Shown here: one piece after another, positions 29,101 through 34,367 of the stretch
Numbering within the stretch: the stretch's first letter is position 1
Layout of the letters: every line of letters begins with the position of its first letter
NCBI RefSeq assembly: GCF_020216065.1
Contig: NZ_JAIWNA010000007.1
Coordinates: 270,247 to 334,246 of the forward strand
Direction: 5' to 3'
DNA: 64,000 nucleotides
From: Nocardia rosealba
Lineage (GTDB): Bacteria > Actinomycetota > Actinomycetes > Mycobacteriales > Mycobacteriaceae
Made by a program: the position numbers and the translations under genes
The notes under the pieces: model-generated
What the model saw: the letters and a program-made list of their open reading frames with translations, nothing else
Databases searched by the model: none
Told to the model about the DNA's origin: nothing

Positions 29101-29321
29101 TGGATCCATTCGAGGATGGATTCGCCGCCGCGGCCTTGGGGGTAGGCGGCGTTGACGGTGCCGACAACGGCTTCGAGTTCGGGAACGAGGGCCTTGGCGT
29201 CATCGGCGGCGGTTTGGAGGTCTTTGCCCATTTGCCACATGAGGTCTTCGTTGCCGTGTGGCCAGTCGGCTCCGACGAGCCATTCCACGGGTTCGAGCCA
29301 GGACGGGAATCCGAGTGCCAC
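20112..29321 (-). CDS. Giant multidomain polymorphic toxin 1 with WXG100-like head
   Basis: This 3069-residue protein begins with a WXG100-like/CpnT-type helical head (residues 1-200), then a Gly-rich membrane-like stretch and a Ser/Thr/Pro linker (about 330-690). The remaining regions, by motif, are: a JAB-like domain (HTHPED at 754); a GNAT-like region (961-1120); a C80-like domain with HG and VSCHSG (1178-1297); an edema-factor-like cyclase region (1344-1540); a C80-like relic (1736-1851); a degenerate zincin-like region (1863-2018); a second C80-like domain (2033-2153); a PD-(D/E)xK nuclease-like region (2391-2615); and a coiled-coil tail. The start is GTG; its ribosome binding site is weak. 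DUF6301-like and TY-Chap-like genes follow. Export through ESX is inferred from the head and neighbours. Domain names are motif-based. Confidence 0.88.
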   Translation of the reverse strand: MALGFPSWLEPVEWLVGADWPHGNEDLMWQMGKDLQTAADDAKALVPELEAVVGTVNAAYPQGRGGESILEWIQPLIDGQGPDKNGSLAHLADHWTKLAAAADSGGDQLQAAKLNFYIAGAWLLTELAWAAAAGPGAPLAHAIVIAQARKLFTWMGNRLARAIAHTVARNVTEEVLERISVKLVYEIVQESLVELGQGTSQELAVQHIQNTTGHINGYDWKAVGLNAGISAIAGGVGGAAGFGLGRKLPTTNGGWTGARNGATTGAGAGLAGATAAYLVTGAFTGQWDFDPRSFTGGAASGAGPSAIHGYRGHTDNAGPMNYTGNTTRAGSPSQTDHAGSNTATNNGAGDSRNNGNNSGSNNGTDTEAGPADTGTNQNSGNADTVDQASSENSASTQQTTSPAGQTDPGVGTGAPAAQSTSDVSPSNANADTAHTPTDSAIDAASTGVEAPSSVVDENSHSSTTEFGGSHADPTAPDSATTSTDNAVPQTDATRDPQSQVGDPGTVAPAAHTAATTVDLAASAAETETTTSPVASAPAAPSPTAPVAAAGATPAAMPSTPATTPTSSQKATSNRTDSERHAPAAENSAPTSRPGHPGPLVAPASGPRAAIDSHTPATTAPVQAASTNVVPPSSNSTATTSHHQETAPPPDPSTDVTREMAKHYKSNSRMPGGEITFGELSPKAKQLVNALATNESIPIRPGEVNITHLAELQKFADNEHAVVQNADGDLRLFRGERTRSIIPPGLASTYKFILHTHPEDRLPGPPSPEERRLRPDCVNSMHQDLRFKRTPHVEAVVSRDGQVRFFDNEGVFDLPPGEYPRGGPINDRGYVVPVAGSTSPATANPGRAMSGDPDNRQERPAPSADVPPADAHETTSPTSQPAQEISDDRQQRSTTDRGSTPSVLAAAGVDTGPSDGQTDSDRAVLDGRDDRGSGGPRLLTDLGDITPVGVSSLTTADADRLAALGHSTPDLFELAPADADFFRRRMVLLTENNRFAASVHVYSTEEYRTMRLFVTDDGKAGIALKGDEIVSVFAHRDTRYPGASIAMLTIAIDQGGRRLDCFDTVLPRLYAEAGFVPVARLAWNDEYAPPGWDYETFRKHNGGRPDVVFMAYDPAAVGSEYHPGAGRSVTDYDAGIEAARTHSHTVADHSAATDPLADDDARTPEHRVDVGLPVQHRPHSTTIGDDPTTRRVSENLRNEGAHDVVVHGNDIGRPVDDMGIPVDPQRVVEAIRANPDYVPGTPVRLVSCHSGNDAGWAQHIANELGVPVHAPTDIVGVRQRPDSPAVVHNDGNWRTFHPADADGNHRPPTTLPVDPANSDPGRQGDWDLMADDSLPTDPLTSADIESVYGIPIRNQRRIQGFIDRFNLIIQVRPTNPDSVPHLKAGAAPKPMVIKDKTINDLDVALGAPAHAKGLVGRFEPGTLRMPDTTGMSDTQIEALEQRLHDRAEDFVAYAADMAELAHDFVVENGIVHQKINGDKVPVTGDHDMFEILHADGTRLTPAELSLYERRLAVIGAGIMHGPHVYWNPQSSFQRARNYESIIDQHQFDPTPESKNEPLIEFRPGTQPAVTWAAKTLQEVDREMTPWHVAAVIDGMERARLASIPGLVDTHFRDSEAGESERAHHTEKLRRHVETEVEHLRQRAAELKAHPDFDLTVFHAWADKNTKTSAPDGPNGQSMTAIRTQQDHPPLVVPTDSPEHELAALEKQAAALRHLADRRDEAFTHSGQLAAERGERTAAGIAHHTADPGRADLARQVPAAPGYFTADVHLSDDGHALIGDHAYTPAEYGDLLRAHGWDHTTPVRLIAGNASSNGFATRLAQHLGIDVLAPARAVWIDADGSIHSATAAYPAGPPVQQPTTVSTARYDFRQTIDGNGRRTTEVKIRAYLEQMPGVTADRMQTVARTMIEASSQLFGDPSKAPPAALFPEKAGAADTSAPNHILLNGDGLRVDIEFVDNPEHAHLRAAIAPSTEVTGPHWDPDVPVETVVRAIGEHMGLVDATAGVDSTDINRLSHELAHAVAGAPQSTLAGVSFSHGTHSTTIGSDPAARRVTENLRNDGAHDVILHGDESGHPLDGNGAPLSPQQVADAILVNPNYVPGTPVRLVSCFSGGDIGWAQQIADRLGVPVHAPTDIVGVRQRPNSPAVVHNDGSWLTFSPESASEERADATSAPGERTSERAEVNGRDGWDFMADESSDPPAIDGLYAIPETTHDSRSSGPPGPAPHVGSIPAGMIVGNDGLLHKPDDRADSYRTEDGRLHHLLDAPGTFRDTKFALHDGNRFVTDPLTSQDVVHKAQKEIPETYVVRDEAVREELERHSQERRAQQHERDRAGAVVKGHMAEFGIERVHDLKAAELDRIIVAKREAVLADRELSDAQVDAKLDRLDELRDNAKIYNRLGNEMVATSKAMGELGGNAYAVDSELRPNATLLSPFAGAFDGYKTIDTIAFVPATESTPPTLIGTENKGLGSPLGDALTVHGKAEQGSTEYGLHTLNIDQNLQRILTETHDEMRARGVDPDSPEGRRVIEAREDLTRALHDGTLRMEYHYVHARMDGSIEVSRFLVDGGPNTSIAAIGGVVRDAEYPYRSRDELEQVLSREIERKREALLRGIDSPDLLRAVPDAVGFSYGARDNSTIGKATDMADRLSAQQAAISRDLQLGLAPEAASRLIAAAQEQAARMQEIEIQSRIAVFRDVELGPHRDLVEKLIRLDVESRALSLTTEIKYNERVMLRDAKSLAIRFREHEDPARARFVEHMLELTREISVARSQGAELEITGLVKEYSALAQVIQIERAAEVRTIEAMGLDARHAEQLAKILDMDRTNDFGRPVEALGREIVRQGTARAVEARELPALERGRVAELALSRVQEIERTLEQGREPGPALVRETMDTLGGLVQAERAAEARTLEALGLSQEHRQEIVKTLELERTELLGRSMETLDRELVRQDHNRTVGDSRFRIGPELAKTLDVRAYRQISNDMGRAVEDRALDAGDKSRQPPVVEFDSPERRLALAANLLSRGLSLELTEARMLVEMGQGVPPSLAIRMEQEGRSPARLRQVARERERARDPRGMERGR
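20497..20983 (-). repeat. Two-copy helical repeat in the tail of toxin 1
   Basis: The tail encodes two related units of about 55-65 residues, at 20825-20983 and 20497-20665. Both read QxERAAExRTxEAxGL, then a helix with KxLxxxRT, then GRxxExLxREhVRQ. They sit after the nuclease-like domain inside a long coiled-coil region. Confidence 0.7.
22864..23225 (-). repeat. C80-like protease domain, second intact copy in toxin 1
   Basis: This encodes about 120 residues nearly repeating 25430-25790: HSTTIGSDPAARRVTENLRN, VILHGDESG, then RLVSCFSGGD and GVPVHAPTDIVGVRQRP. The conserved HG and SC pair looks like the His/Cys dyad of RTX-type (C80) self-processing proteases. It precedes the DWxxMADxS hinge and the nuclease-like domain. 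Confidence 0.75.
25430..25790 (-). repeat. C80-like protease domain, first intact copy in toxin 1
   Basis: Residues about 1178-1297 read HSTTIGDDPTTRRVSENLRN, VVVHGNDIG, RLVSCHSGND and GVPVHAPTDIVGVRQRP. The partner copy is at 22864-23225. This copy precedes the edema-factor-like domain, so each copy sits upstream of an effector-like domain. Confidence 0.75.
26507..26665 (-). CDS. Small 52-residue gene nested in another frame of toxin 1
   Basis: The ATG has AGGAG seven bases upstream and opens a 52-codon frame: MTDSSVPPLTEAQRQAFWRRR, then GWTPDLPTDKRTAIEQYWTDEMIEEAEAHGF. The product has balanced composition, Trp and aromatic residues, and a plausible helix-strand-helix layout. Over the same bases the toxin frame reads as Asp/Ser/Arg-rich linker. 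The gene follows the JAB-like domain, as an immunity gene would follow its toxin. The family is not recognised, and a small immunity protein or its remnant is inferred. The strong ribosome binding site and sensible protein are the evidence. Open extra frames are common in GC-rich DNA, so expression needs proof. Confidence 0.6.
   Translation of the reverse strand: MTDSSVPPLTEAQRQAFWRRRGWTPDLPTDKRTAIEQYWTDEMIEEAEAHGF
28338..29212 (-). repeat. Toxin head repeat, copy 1 (875 bp identical to 63126-64000)
   Basis: This stretch appears base-for-base identical to 63126-64000 at an offset of 34788. The first mismatch is at 28337 (C) versus 63125 (T), beyond which the linkers diverge. It encodes the WXG100-like head and the Gly-rich segment of toxin 1. 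The repeat may continue outward past the window edge in the second copy. Confidence 0.95.
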
Positions 29322-29465
29322 AGCGGGTTACCGGTACTCGATGCGGAACACCCGCGCATCCACCGGCACAACCCACGGCAGATATGGGTAGGCGACAGCA
29401 CTCGTCATCGAAGCCCCCCACGGCTGGTGCAACCAAACATTAGCCGACATCGCGGTGTCGACGAG

Positions 29466-29481
29466 TTCGACTGTGCCACAA
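29466..29481 (-). promoter_or_regulatory. Shared 16-bp element upstream of toxin 1
   Basis: On the minus strand this reads TTGTGGCACAGTCGAA, 145 bases before the toxin start. The identical 16-mer recurs at 31373-31388 before the WXG100 gene. It contains the near-palindrome TGTGGCACA. It lies in the 295-bp gap 29322-29616, where nothing else was recognised. It could be an operator or a promoter -35 region. Confidence 0.5.
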
Positions 29482-29616
29482 GTAGATATAAACTACAACG
29501 CAGCAATTCGCTGTTGTTGCCGAGTGATTCGAGCTGCTTGCACCATCACGCATGATTCAGCGGAGGTGGGCACGGGCTACGGCCGGGTGCCAGGCCACGG
29601 CAGGTCTGGCGCGAGC

Positions 29617-30327
29617 TCAAGCGTCTTCTAGCCGCTTCGGCACATAGCCGGACAGGTATTCACCGAAGAAGCGGGCGAGGTCCGACGGGTAGGCCTGAAT
29701 GCAGGACAGCGAATAATCGAGCACCAGGCCGAAGCGGTTTCGCCCGGAGTCCACGTAGCGGTACTTCGGCTCGAGCGTGTCCAGCATCTCCTGATAGAGG
29801 TCGCGCACATCGAGGAAGTCCAACAGTTCCACCAGGTCCCATGTCGATACATCGACCTGTGGGTCCTTGCTCAACAGTATCGATCGCCCGCCGGCGCTAC
29901 CGCGCACACGTTCGCCTCGACCGAGAGCCTCTGCACGGTGCATGTCGATGAAATGAAAGGGGCCGGATTCCTCGACATACGCCCATTCGTTGAACCGAGG
30001 ATTCTCGTAGAGCTCCCCACTGGGAAGGCGGGCCACCAGATCGGTAAAACCGAGTCCGCGGCGGGGCACTTCGTGTGTTTCGCCGTCACCGCCCCGGAGC
30101 AGCACCACATCCTCCACCGTCGAAACCCAGGCGGCAGCCTCCCGCCTGAACGTTTCCCGTTCCGGGAAGTTTCGGATGCACACGAGGTGGAACGAGCCCC
30201 AGAAGAAGCTCGCGTTCTCATTCCACGAGGCACGCATTTGGTGGTAGGGCTGCATGGACTCCGCCCATCCGTCCACCTCGAGCACGAATCGGCCACAGAA
30301 TCGGCACGCCTCGTCGTCGTCGATCAC
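29617..30327 (-). CDS. Unknown CxxC protein upstream of toxin 1
   Basis: This 236-residue protein has no family I can name. The N-terminus reads MIDDDEACRFCGRFVLEV, a CxxC that, with Cys and His residues in GSFHLVCIRN, could bind zinc. The middle is mixed alpha/beta (FTDLVARLPSGELYENPRFNEWAYVEES, GPFHFIDMHRAEAL), and the end is helical (LDYSLSCIQAYPSDLARFFGEYLSGYVPKRLEDA). It starts at a GTG with AGAGGA upstream. It lies between the YbaB-like gene and the toxin, in the same orientation, so it probably belongs to the toxin module. Possible roles are chaperone, modifier or additional immunity factor; none is supported by motif. Confidence 0.75.
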   Translation of the reverse strand: MIDDDEACRFCGRFVLEVDGWAESMQPYHQMRASWNENASFFWGSFHLVCIRNFPERETFRREAAAWVSTVEDVVLLRGGDGETHEVPRRGLGFTDLVARLPSGELYENPRFNEWAYVEESGPFHFIDMHRAEALGRGERVRGSAGGRSILLSKDPQVDVSTWDLVELLDFLDVRDLYQEMLDTLEPKYRYVDSGRNRFGLVLDYSLSCIQAYPSDLARFFGEYLSGYVPKRLEDA

Positions 30328-30496
30328 TATCTGTCCTCTCGGCGTCGACTCGGTGGGGTAGGGAAGCTGGTCCGGACGGGCGACTTATGAGTGAATATTC
30401 GCCCCCGGGCCGACCGGGTCTCGACTGTACGACATCGCACCATCGAACCGGGCGCGGCAACTGGACGCGAGTCCACCGGCCCGGTAAACAATCCGG

Positions 30497-31000
30497 CTAC
30501 CAGCCCGAATCTGTGACCCCGGTACGACGTTCGGCCGTCCACCTGGCGTGATCCTCGGCATTGTCGAAGGTCGGCGCCGCCTCCTCGGCTCTGACGCGTT
30601 CGGGAGAGTTGGGTGGTGCCATCGAGGCCGCCGGCAGCGTAGGCGCCTGACTATCGAGGTCGGGAAGGTTGTCGATGAGTTCGTGCAGCTTCGGCATCGC
30701 GGCCCGCTGATCCGCGATCGGTTGCATCAGCTCCTCGGTCTGACGCCCGACATCGGCGAGAGCGCGTTGCGCGGCAGTCGTGACAGCCTTGGCGATTTCG
30801 TCATAGGTGAGTTCGTCGATGTCGGAGGAGAACTTCGTCTCGATCACCGCACCATCGGCGTTCATCGTCACAGTGACACGTTTGTCGTTGGTGATCCCGG
30901 TCCCGGTCAGCAGAGCGCGTTTCTGCGCCGCTTCCGCGATCGCACTGATCTGCTGGCTGAAAGTGGCCAGCAGAGAGGCGGTTTCGGCTTCATTGTTCAT
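30497..31000 (-). CDS. YbaB/EbfC-like protein with proline-rich tail
   Basis: The first 100 of its 167 residues have the YbaB layout: a long N-terminal helix (TASLLATFSQQISAIAEAAQKRALLTG), strands in KRVTVTMNADGAVIETKFSSDIDEL, and a helix TYDEIAKAVTTAAQRALADVGRQ. A Pro/Ala-rich disordered tail follows. The ATG is seven bases after the stop of the WXG100 gene at 31008-31325, suggesting coupling. In this window YbaB-like proteins recur beside ESX substrate genes (16167, 35941). I infer a partner or chaperone role for the WXG100 protein or the toxin head rather than nucleoid binding. The start chosen gives the natural N-terminus; upstream the frame overlaps the WXG100 gene. Confidence 0.78.
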   Translation of the reverse strand: MNNEAETASLLATFSQQISAIAEAAQKRALLTGTGITNDKRVTVTMNADGAVIETKFSSDIDELTYDEIAKAVTTAAQRALADVGRQTEELMQPIADQRAAMPKLHELIDNLPDLDSQAPTLPAASMAPPNSPERVRAEEAAPTFDNAEDHARWTAERRTGVTDSGW

Positions 31001-31007
31001 CGAAAGT

Positions 31008-31325
31008 CTACTTCCCGAAGCCGTCGACGTTTTCCTGCTCGCGTTCGTCGCTACGCTTGCTGCCCGACAAGATCCCGTTGGACAGGTTGCCCATCGAGGT
31101 CGACAGCGTGCTCGTGCTCTCCACGATGTTGGTAGCCCCGGCTTCGAAACCGTCTGCCCCGTCCGCGAACTTGCTGCCGAACCGGTCATCACCCCAAGCG
31201 GCCGCTCCCGGCGCGACAGCTGCCTTACCGGCGGCAGCGATCGTATCCAACTGGTCCGCGATCGCGGCGATGTCGTGGATGACTTGTGCCAGCTTGGCGG
31301 TGTTCACTTCGATCGGCTCTGTCAT
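31008..31325 (-). CDS. WXG100-type protein upstream of toxin 1
   Basis: This 105-residue helical protein begins MTEPIEVNTAKLAQVIHDIAAIADQLDTIAAAG and has a turn at AAWGDDRFGSKFADGADGF. The second helix is ATNIVESTSTLSTSMGNLSNGI. The W-G-D turn in WGDDRFGSKFADG is a variant of the WXG motif that I associate with actinobacterial ESX substrates linked to large toxins. It has its own upstream region carrying the 16-bp element at 31373-31388. It is followed immediately by the YbaB-like gene. It may pair with the WXG100-like head of toxin 1 or with the YbaB-like protein during export. The ATG is chosen because the upstream extension is not protein-like. Confidence 0.82.
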   Translation of the reverse strand: MTEPIEVNTAKLAQVIHDIAAIADQLDTIAAAGKAAVAPGAAAWGDDRFGSKFADGADGFEAGATNIVESTSTLSTSMGNLSNGILSGSKRSDEREQENVDGFGK

Positions 31326-31372
31326 CGGTTCCCCCCGAACTGTCCCACAGTGACCGCACCTGTGGCCACCTA

Positions 31373-31388
31373 TTCGACTGTGCCACAA
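31373..31388 (-). promoter_or_regulatory. Shared 16-bp element upstream of WXG100 gene
   Basis: On the minus strand this reads TTGTGGCACAGTCGAA, 48 bases before the ATG at 31325, identical to 29466-29481. A weaker relative, CTTGTAGCACAAC, lies near 36282-36294 on the plus strand, before the EspC-like gene. It could be a promoter or operator. Confidence 0.5.
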
Positions 31389-31453
31389 CGAGTATGAAGG
31401 CACAATAGTCTTGGTTGCGGCCCGCGACTGCACACCCGCGCTTGCGCCAAGAG

Positions 31454-32248
31454 TCAACTGTAGGACTTGCGTTCATCCCTGATCGCACGAATGACCGCGG
31501 CGATCCGAGCATTGACCATCGAGATCAACTGAGCTGAATCCGCAGGGATCGCTGTGGAACTCGGTCCCGGAGTCACCGCGTATCGGCCGTCGTCTTCTAG
31601 ATCCCGCCACTGGAGCCAGCGCTCGGTGATCCCGCGTGGTCCGAATTCCGAGTGGCCTTGCACCACACCTATCGATCCGACGGATGCTGTCGGCTTCGCG
31701 AGAAACTTGCTGGAACGGACCTTCGTCCGCTCATCGAAATCGTCCTCCACGAACGAGCGGCCGTAGTCGTATTCGACATCGGTGACGGCAGTCTCGATCA
31801 ACGGAATCTCCGGCATCTTTCCGGCCTCGGCCGGGGGCAACGCGCTGACAATGATGTCCGCCAGCTTCAGCGGATCACATTCGGTCACCGTGAACCCTCC
31901 GCTGTGCATATACGTCTCGCCGGGCAATTGGGTGATCAGATAGCCGCGATTCGCGCGGCGCAACGCCAACATCCTGACCCGGCCGTCGGCGCGATGGGGG
32001 TCGCGCGAATCCAGACCGTTGACCACGATCCGGATATCTGGCTGGGTCAGTGCTTCGAGGACGTTCTTGAACGAGCTGTCCAGCTTGGTGCTCAAACCCT
32101 CACCAACTTCCCGTTTCTCACGCAAGTAGTCGTAATACATGGGGGTCCTACTGATGAATACGAGTGGATGGGGGAGCGTGCCGGCTTCACCGAGCGACTC
32201 CCAGATCACCACGAGCTCCAGATCGGTGAGCCGCCACGTCCGGCTCAT
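31454..32248 (-). CDS. espG: EspG-family chaperone, toxin 1 operon
   Basis: This 264-residue protein opens MSRTWRLTDLELVVIWESLGEAGTLPHPLVF, the characteristic start of EspG proteins. The later body contains RVRMLALRRANRGYLITQLPG, then GGFTVTECDPLKLADIIVSALPP. EspG proteins are cytosolic chaperones that bind the tip of PPE proteins and keep them soluble for ESX export. The ATG overlaps the stop of the PPE/EspB-like gene by four bases, so chaperone and substrate are translationally coupled. It is distinct from the second EspG at 38041-38832, so this region offers at least two substrate-chaperone sets. Likely partner: the upstream product at 32245-34104. Confidence 0.88.
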   Translation of the reverse strand: MSRTWRLTDLELVVIWESLGEAGTLPHPLVFISRTPMYYDYLREKREVGEGLSTKLDSSFKNVLEALTQPDIRIVVNGLDSRDPHRADGRVRMLALRRANRGYLITQLPGETYMHSGGFTVTECDPLKLADIIVSALPPAEAGKMPEIPLIETAVTDVEYDYGRSFVEDDFDERTKVRSSKFLAKPTASVGSIGVVQGHSEFGPRGITERWLQWRDLEDDGRYAVTPGPSSTAIPADSAQLISMVNARIAAVIRAIRDERKSYS

Positions 32249-34104
32249 CGTTCCACCACCGGCCGAACCACGACCGGTGCGTCGCCAAGTGCTTCATCGA
32301 GATTCTCAGTCGAATTCAGATACTGCGGGCGCTTGTGCTCTTTGCCCTGGCCTTGCCCTTGCCCAGCGGCGGCGGGGCTCATGCCCGGTGCGCCGGCCGC
32401 ACCGGTGGCCCCAGCCGCGATCCCGGCACGACTCACCATGGCGTCGGCCGTCGTGATCGCTGCTGCGCGAGGGAACAATCGGGACTGGGTCGCATCCCGA
32501 GTCAGTGGAGCCGCCGCGGCCGCTCCGCCCCCAAGACCGGCTCGGGAGCCACCGCCACCACCGGCACCGCCGGCCGATGTGGGAAGTTCCGCAAGTCCGG
32601 TGGGTACCACACCGTTCAGCGCACTGTTCTCCTGAGCCGTTTCGACACCCTCCTGGGCGGCCTGCAAGCTCTCTTCGGCCGCCTGCTGCGCAGCCTCCAG
32701 TCCTTGCTCGAGAGCGCTCGAGGCATCCTCGGTCGCATCCTGCGCGGCTTCCTGCGCGCTGTTCGCTGCGTCTTCGAGGGATGAGGTGTCCGCAGAATCC
32801 GTGGCGGATGACAGGAGATTCTGGGCGGCCTCCGACGCGCTTTCGAGAGCGGAAGTCAGGTCACCGGTATCGGGCGTTGTCGGCGTCGTCGGTGTTTCCG
32901 GTGTCGTTGGAGTAGTGGGGGTTTCAGGCGTGGTGAGTTGAGGAGTGCCGCCGCCTCCTCCATTTGCGCCCGCGCCACCTCCGGTATTCGCGCCGGGTAC
33001 AGCGGCAGGTGCCGGTACCTCCGGTGCGGCCTCCTGCGGTGGGAGAGCAAGACCTGCTCTGCTCTTCGGCGACTTCAAAGTCAAGAGTTCCGAATTGTAC
33101 CGAATGATGCCGGCGATGTAGTAGGCATCGCAGTCCTCTTGTATGTACTTCAGTCTGCTTTCAGTTTTTCCACTCTTGTCTTGTTCAGCTGGATCCTGCG
33201 GCGTAGTCGGCATGCGCACTCGTGTCTCTCTGAGAGACGATGCCAAGTCGTAAAGTCGGCTGCTGACGTACTTCATATTGAGCGTCAGACCTTCGGTATC
33301 GGCGGTGTAGTCTTCGATGGCTTTCAACGCCGCATCTGCCCCGGCACCGGTCCAGCCCGACCGCATTTTCGGGCCATCGGAGCGGAACTGGGCGAAGCCG
33401 TTGGCCAGTTGGTTTGCCATCCACTCCCAATTCTCCGCCGCGAATGCGATCGTCCCCGCATTTATGCTTTCGCCGAGCTGGTAGAAGGAAACCCAGGGTT
33501 TGGAGAAGGCGTTCTCGGGTGGCACCGCGCGGGTGTCCGACGGAGGTTTGTGGTCACTACCGAGATTGCGTCTCTTCCTGTCCAGCAGTGGCCCATACGT
33601 CTGAACCTCGGGCTTCACCGTCTTGGCTGGATAACCGAGCTCGGGTGTCTTGCGTGGTGCTCCTGGAACAGGCACGTCGTAGGACGGCCGGTACGAGTCC
33701 GGAAGGAAAGGTTTCGGTGTGGTGGGTCGGCCTGCGGTGGTGGTGTTCAAGATGTCCTTGAACGCGTCAGTCGACTGGTTTTCGGCCTTTGCGTAAGCGA
33801 GACCGGCAGCCTTGAATGTATCGGCCATCGCATTGACGATATCGACGTGCGACTGCACTATTCGATCGAGATTGTCGGCCTGGGTGGAGAATTCCATCGC
33901 CAGCTTGGTTCCTGACCAAAAGATAGAGCTCGGGCCTGCGAACGGCTTGAGATTGTTCACATTCGGAATGTGCTGCTTGACGAGCAGTAGATATCCGAGG
34001 AGTTGGTTGCAAGAGTTCAACGCAGTGGCTGTCACCGATGAGTTGAACATCAGCGCATCGCTCGGTAATTGCGCTTTGGCTTGTAGCTCTCGCCAGTCGG
34101 TCAC
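32245..34104 (-). CDS. PPE/EspB-like secreted ESX substrate
   Basis: This 619-residue protein has two helical regions. The first (residues 1-130) is PPE-like; the second (about 200-300) contains a W-T-G turn in GPKMRSGWTGAGADAALKAIEDY. A TPET/TTPT repeat and Gly-rich linker follow, then an Ala/Gln/Glu-rich coiled coil (AQEAAQDATEDASSALEQGLEAAQQAAEE) and a C-terminal block KRPQYLNSTENLDEALGDAPVVVRPVVER. An N-terminal PE/PPE-like helical bundle with WxG and a low-complexity tail recalls EspB or long PPE proteins. The start is a GTG with AGGGGAG upstream. It is the first gene of the minus-strand toxin run and overlaps espG, so it is a probable co-secreted component for toxin delivery. Confidence 0.8.
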   Translation of the reverse strand: MTDWRELQAKAQLPSDALMFNSSVTATALNSCNQLLGYLLLVKQHIPNVNNLKPFAGPSSIFWSGTKLAMEFSTQADNLDRIVQSHVDIVNAMADTFKAAGLAYAKAENQSTDAFKDILNTTTAGRPTTPKPFLPDSYRPSYDVPVPGAPRKTPELGYPAKTVKPEVQTYGPLLDRKRRNLGSDHKPPSDTRAVPPENAFSKPWVSFYQLGESINAGTIAFAAENWEWMANQLANGFAQFRSDGPKMRSGWTGAGADAALKAIEDYTADTEGLTLNMKYVSSRLYDLASSLRETRVRMPTTPQDPAEQDKSGKTESRLKYIQEDCDAYYIAGIIRYNSELLTLKSPKSRAGLALPPQEAAPEVPAPAAVPGANTGGGAGANGGGGGTPQLTTPETPTTPTTPETPTTPTTPDTGDLTSALESASEAAQNLLSSATDSADTSSLEDAANSAQEAAQDATEDASSALEQGLEAAQQAAEESLQAAQEGVETAQENSALNGVVPTGLAELPTSAGGAGGGGGSRAGLGGGAAAAAPLTRDATQSRLFPRAAAITTADAMVSRAGIAAGATGAAGAPGMSPAAAGQGQGQGKEHKRPQYLNSTENLDEALGDAPVVVRPVVER

Positions 34105-34367
34105 GCCAGCTCCCCTCGAGTGCTTCTTTTGGCTTCGGAGTTGGTCGTGCGACGGTAGCGATCATGTCTCCCCCCGCCTGTCCTGTCCCCCCGGTAGCCC
34201 GTCTTGCGTTGGCGAGCTACCTCTGGGGATTATGCCGCTCTGGCGGGGTGAGTGCCACAGGGCAGGTGGTTTCGGCATCGGCGCCGTGCGCTGGCGTCCG
34301 TAGGGGACACGGGGCAGGATCGGGTAGCTACATCTGGATGCCGAGTGGAGTGGGGAGGGTAACCGAG

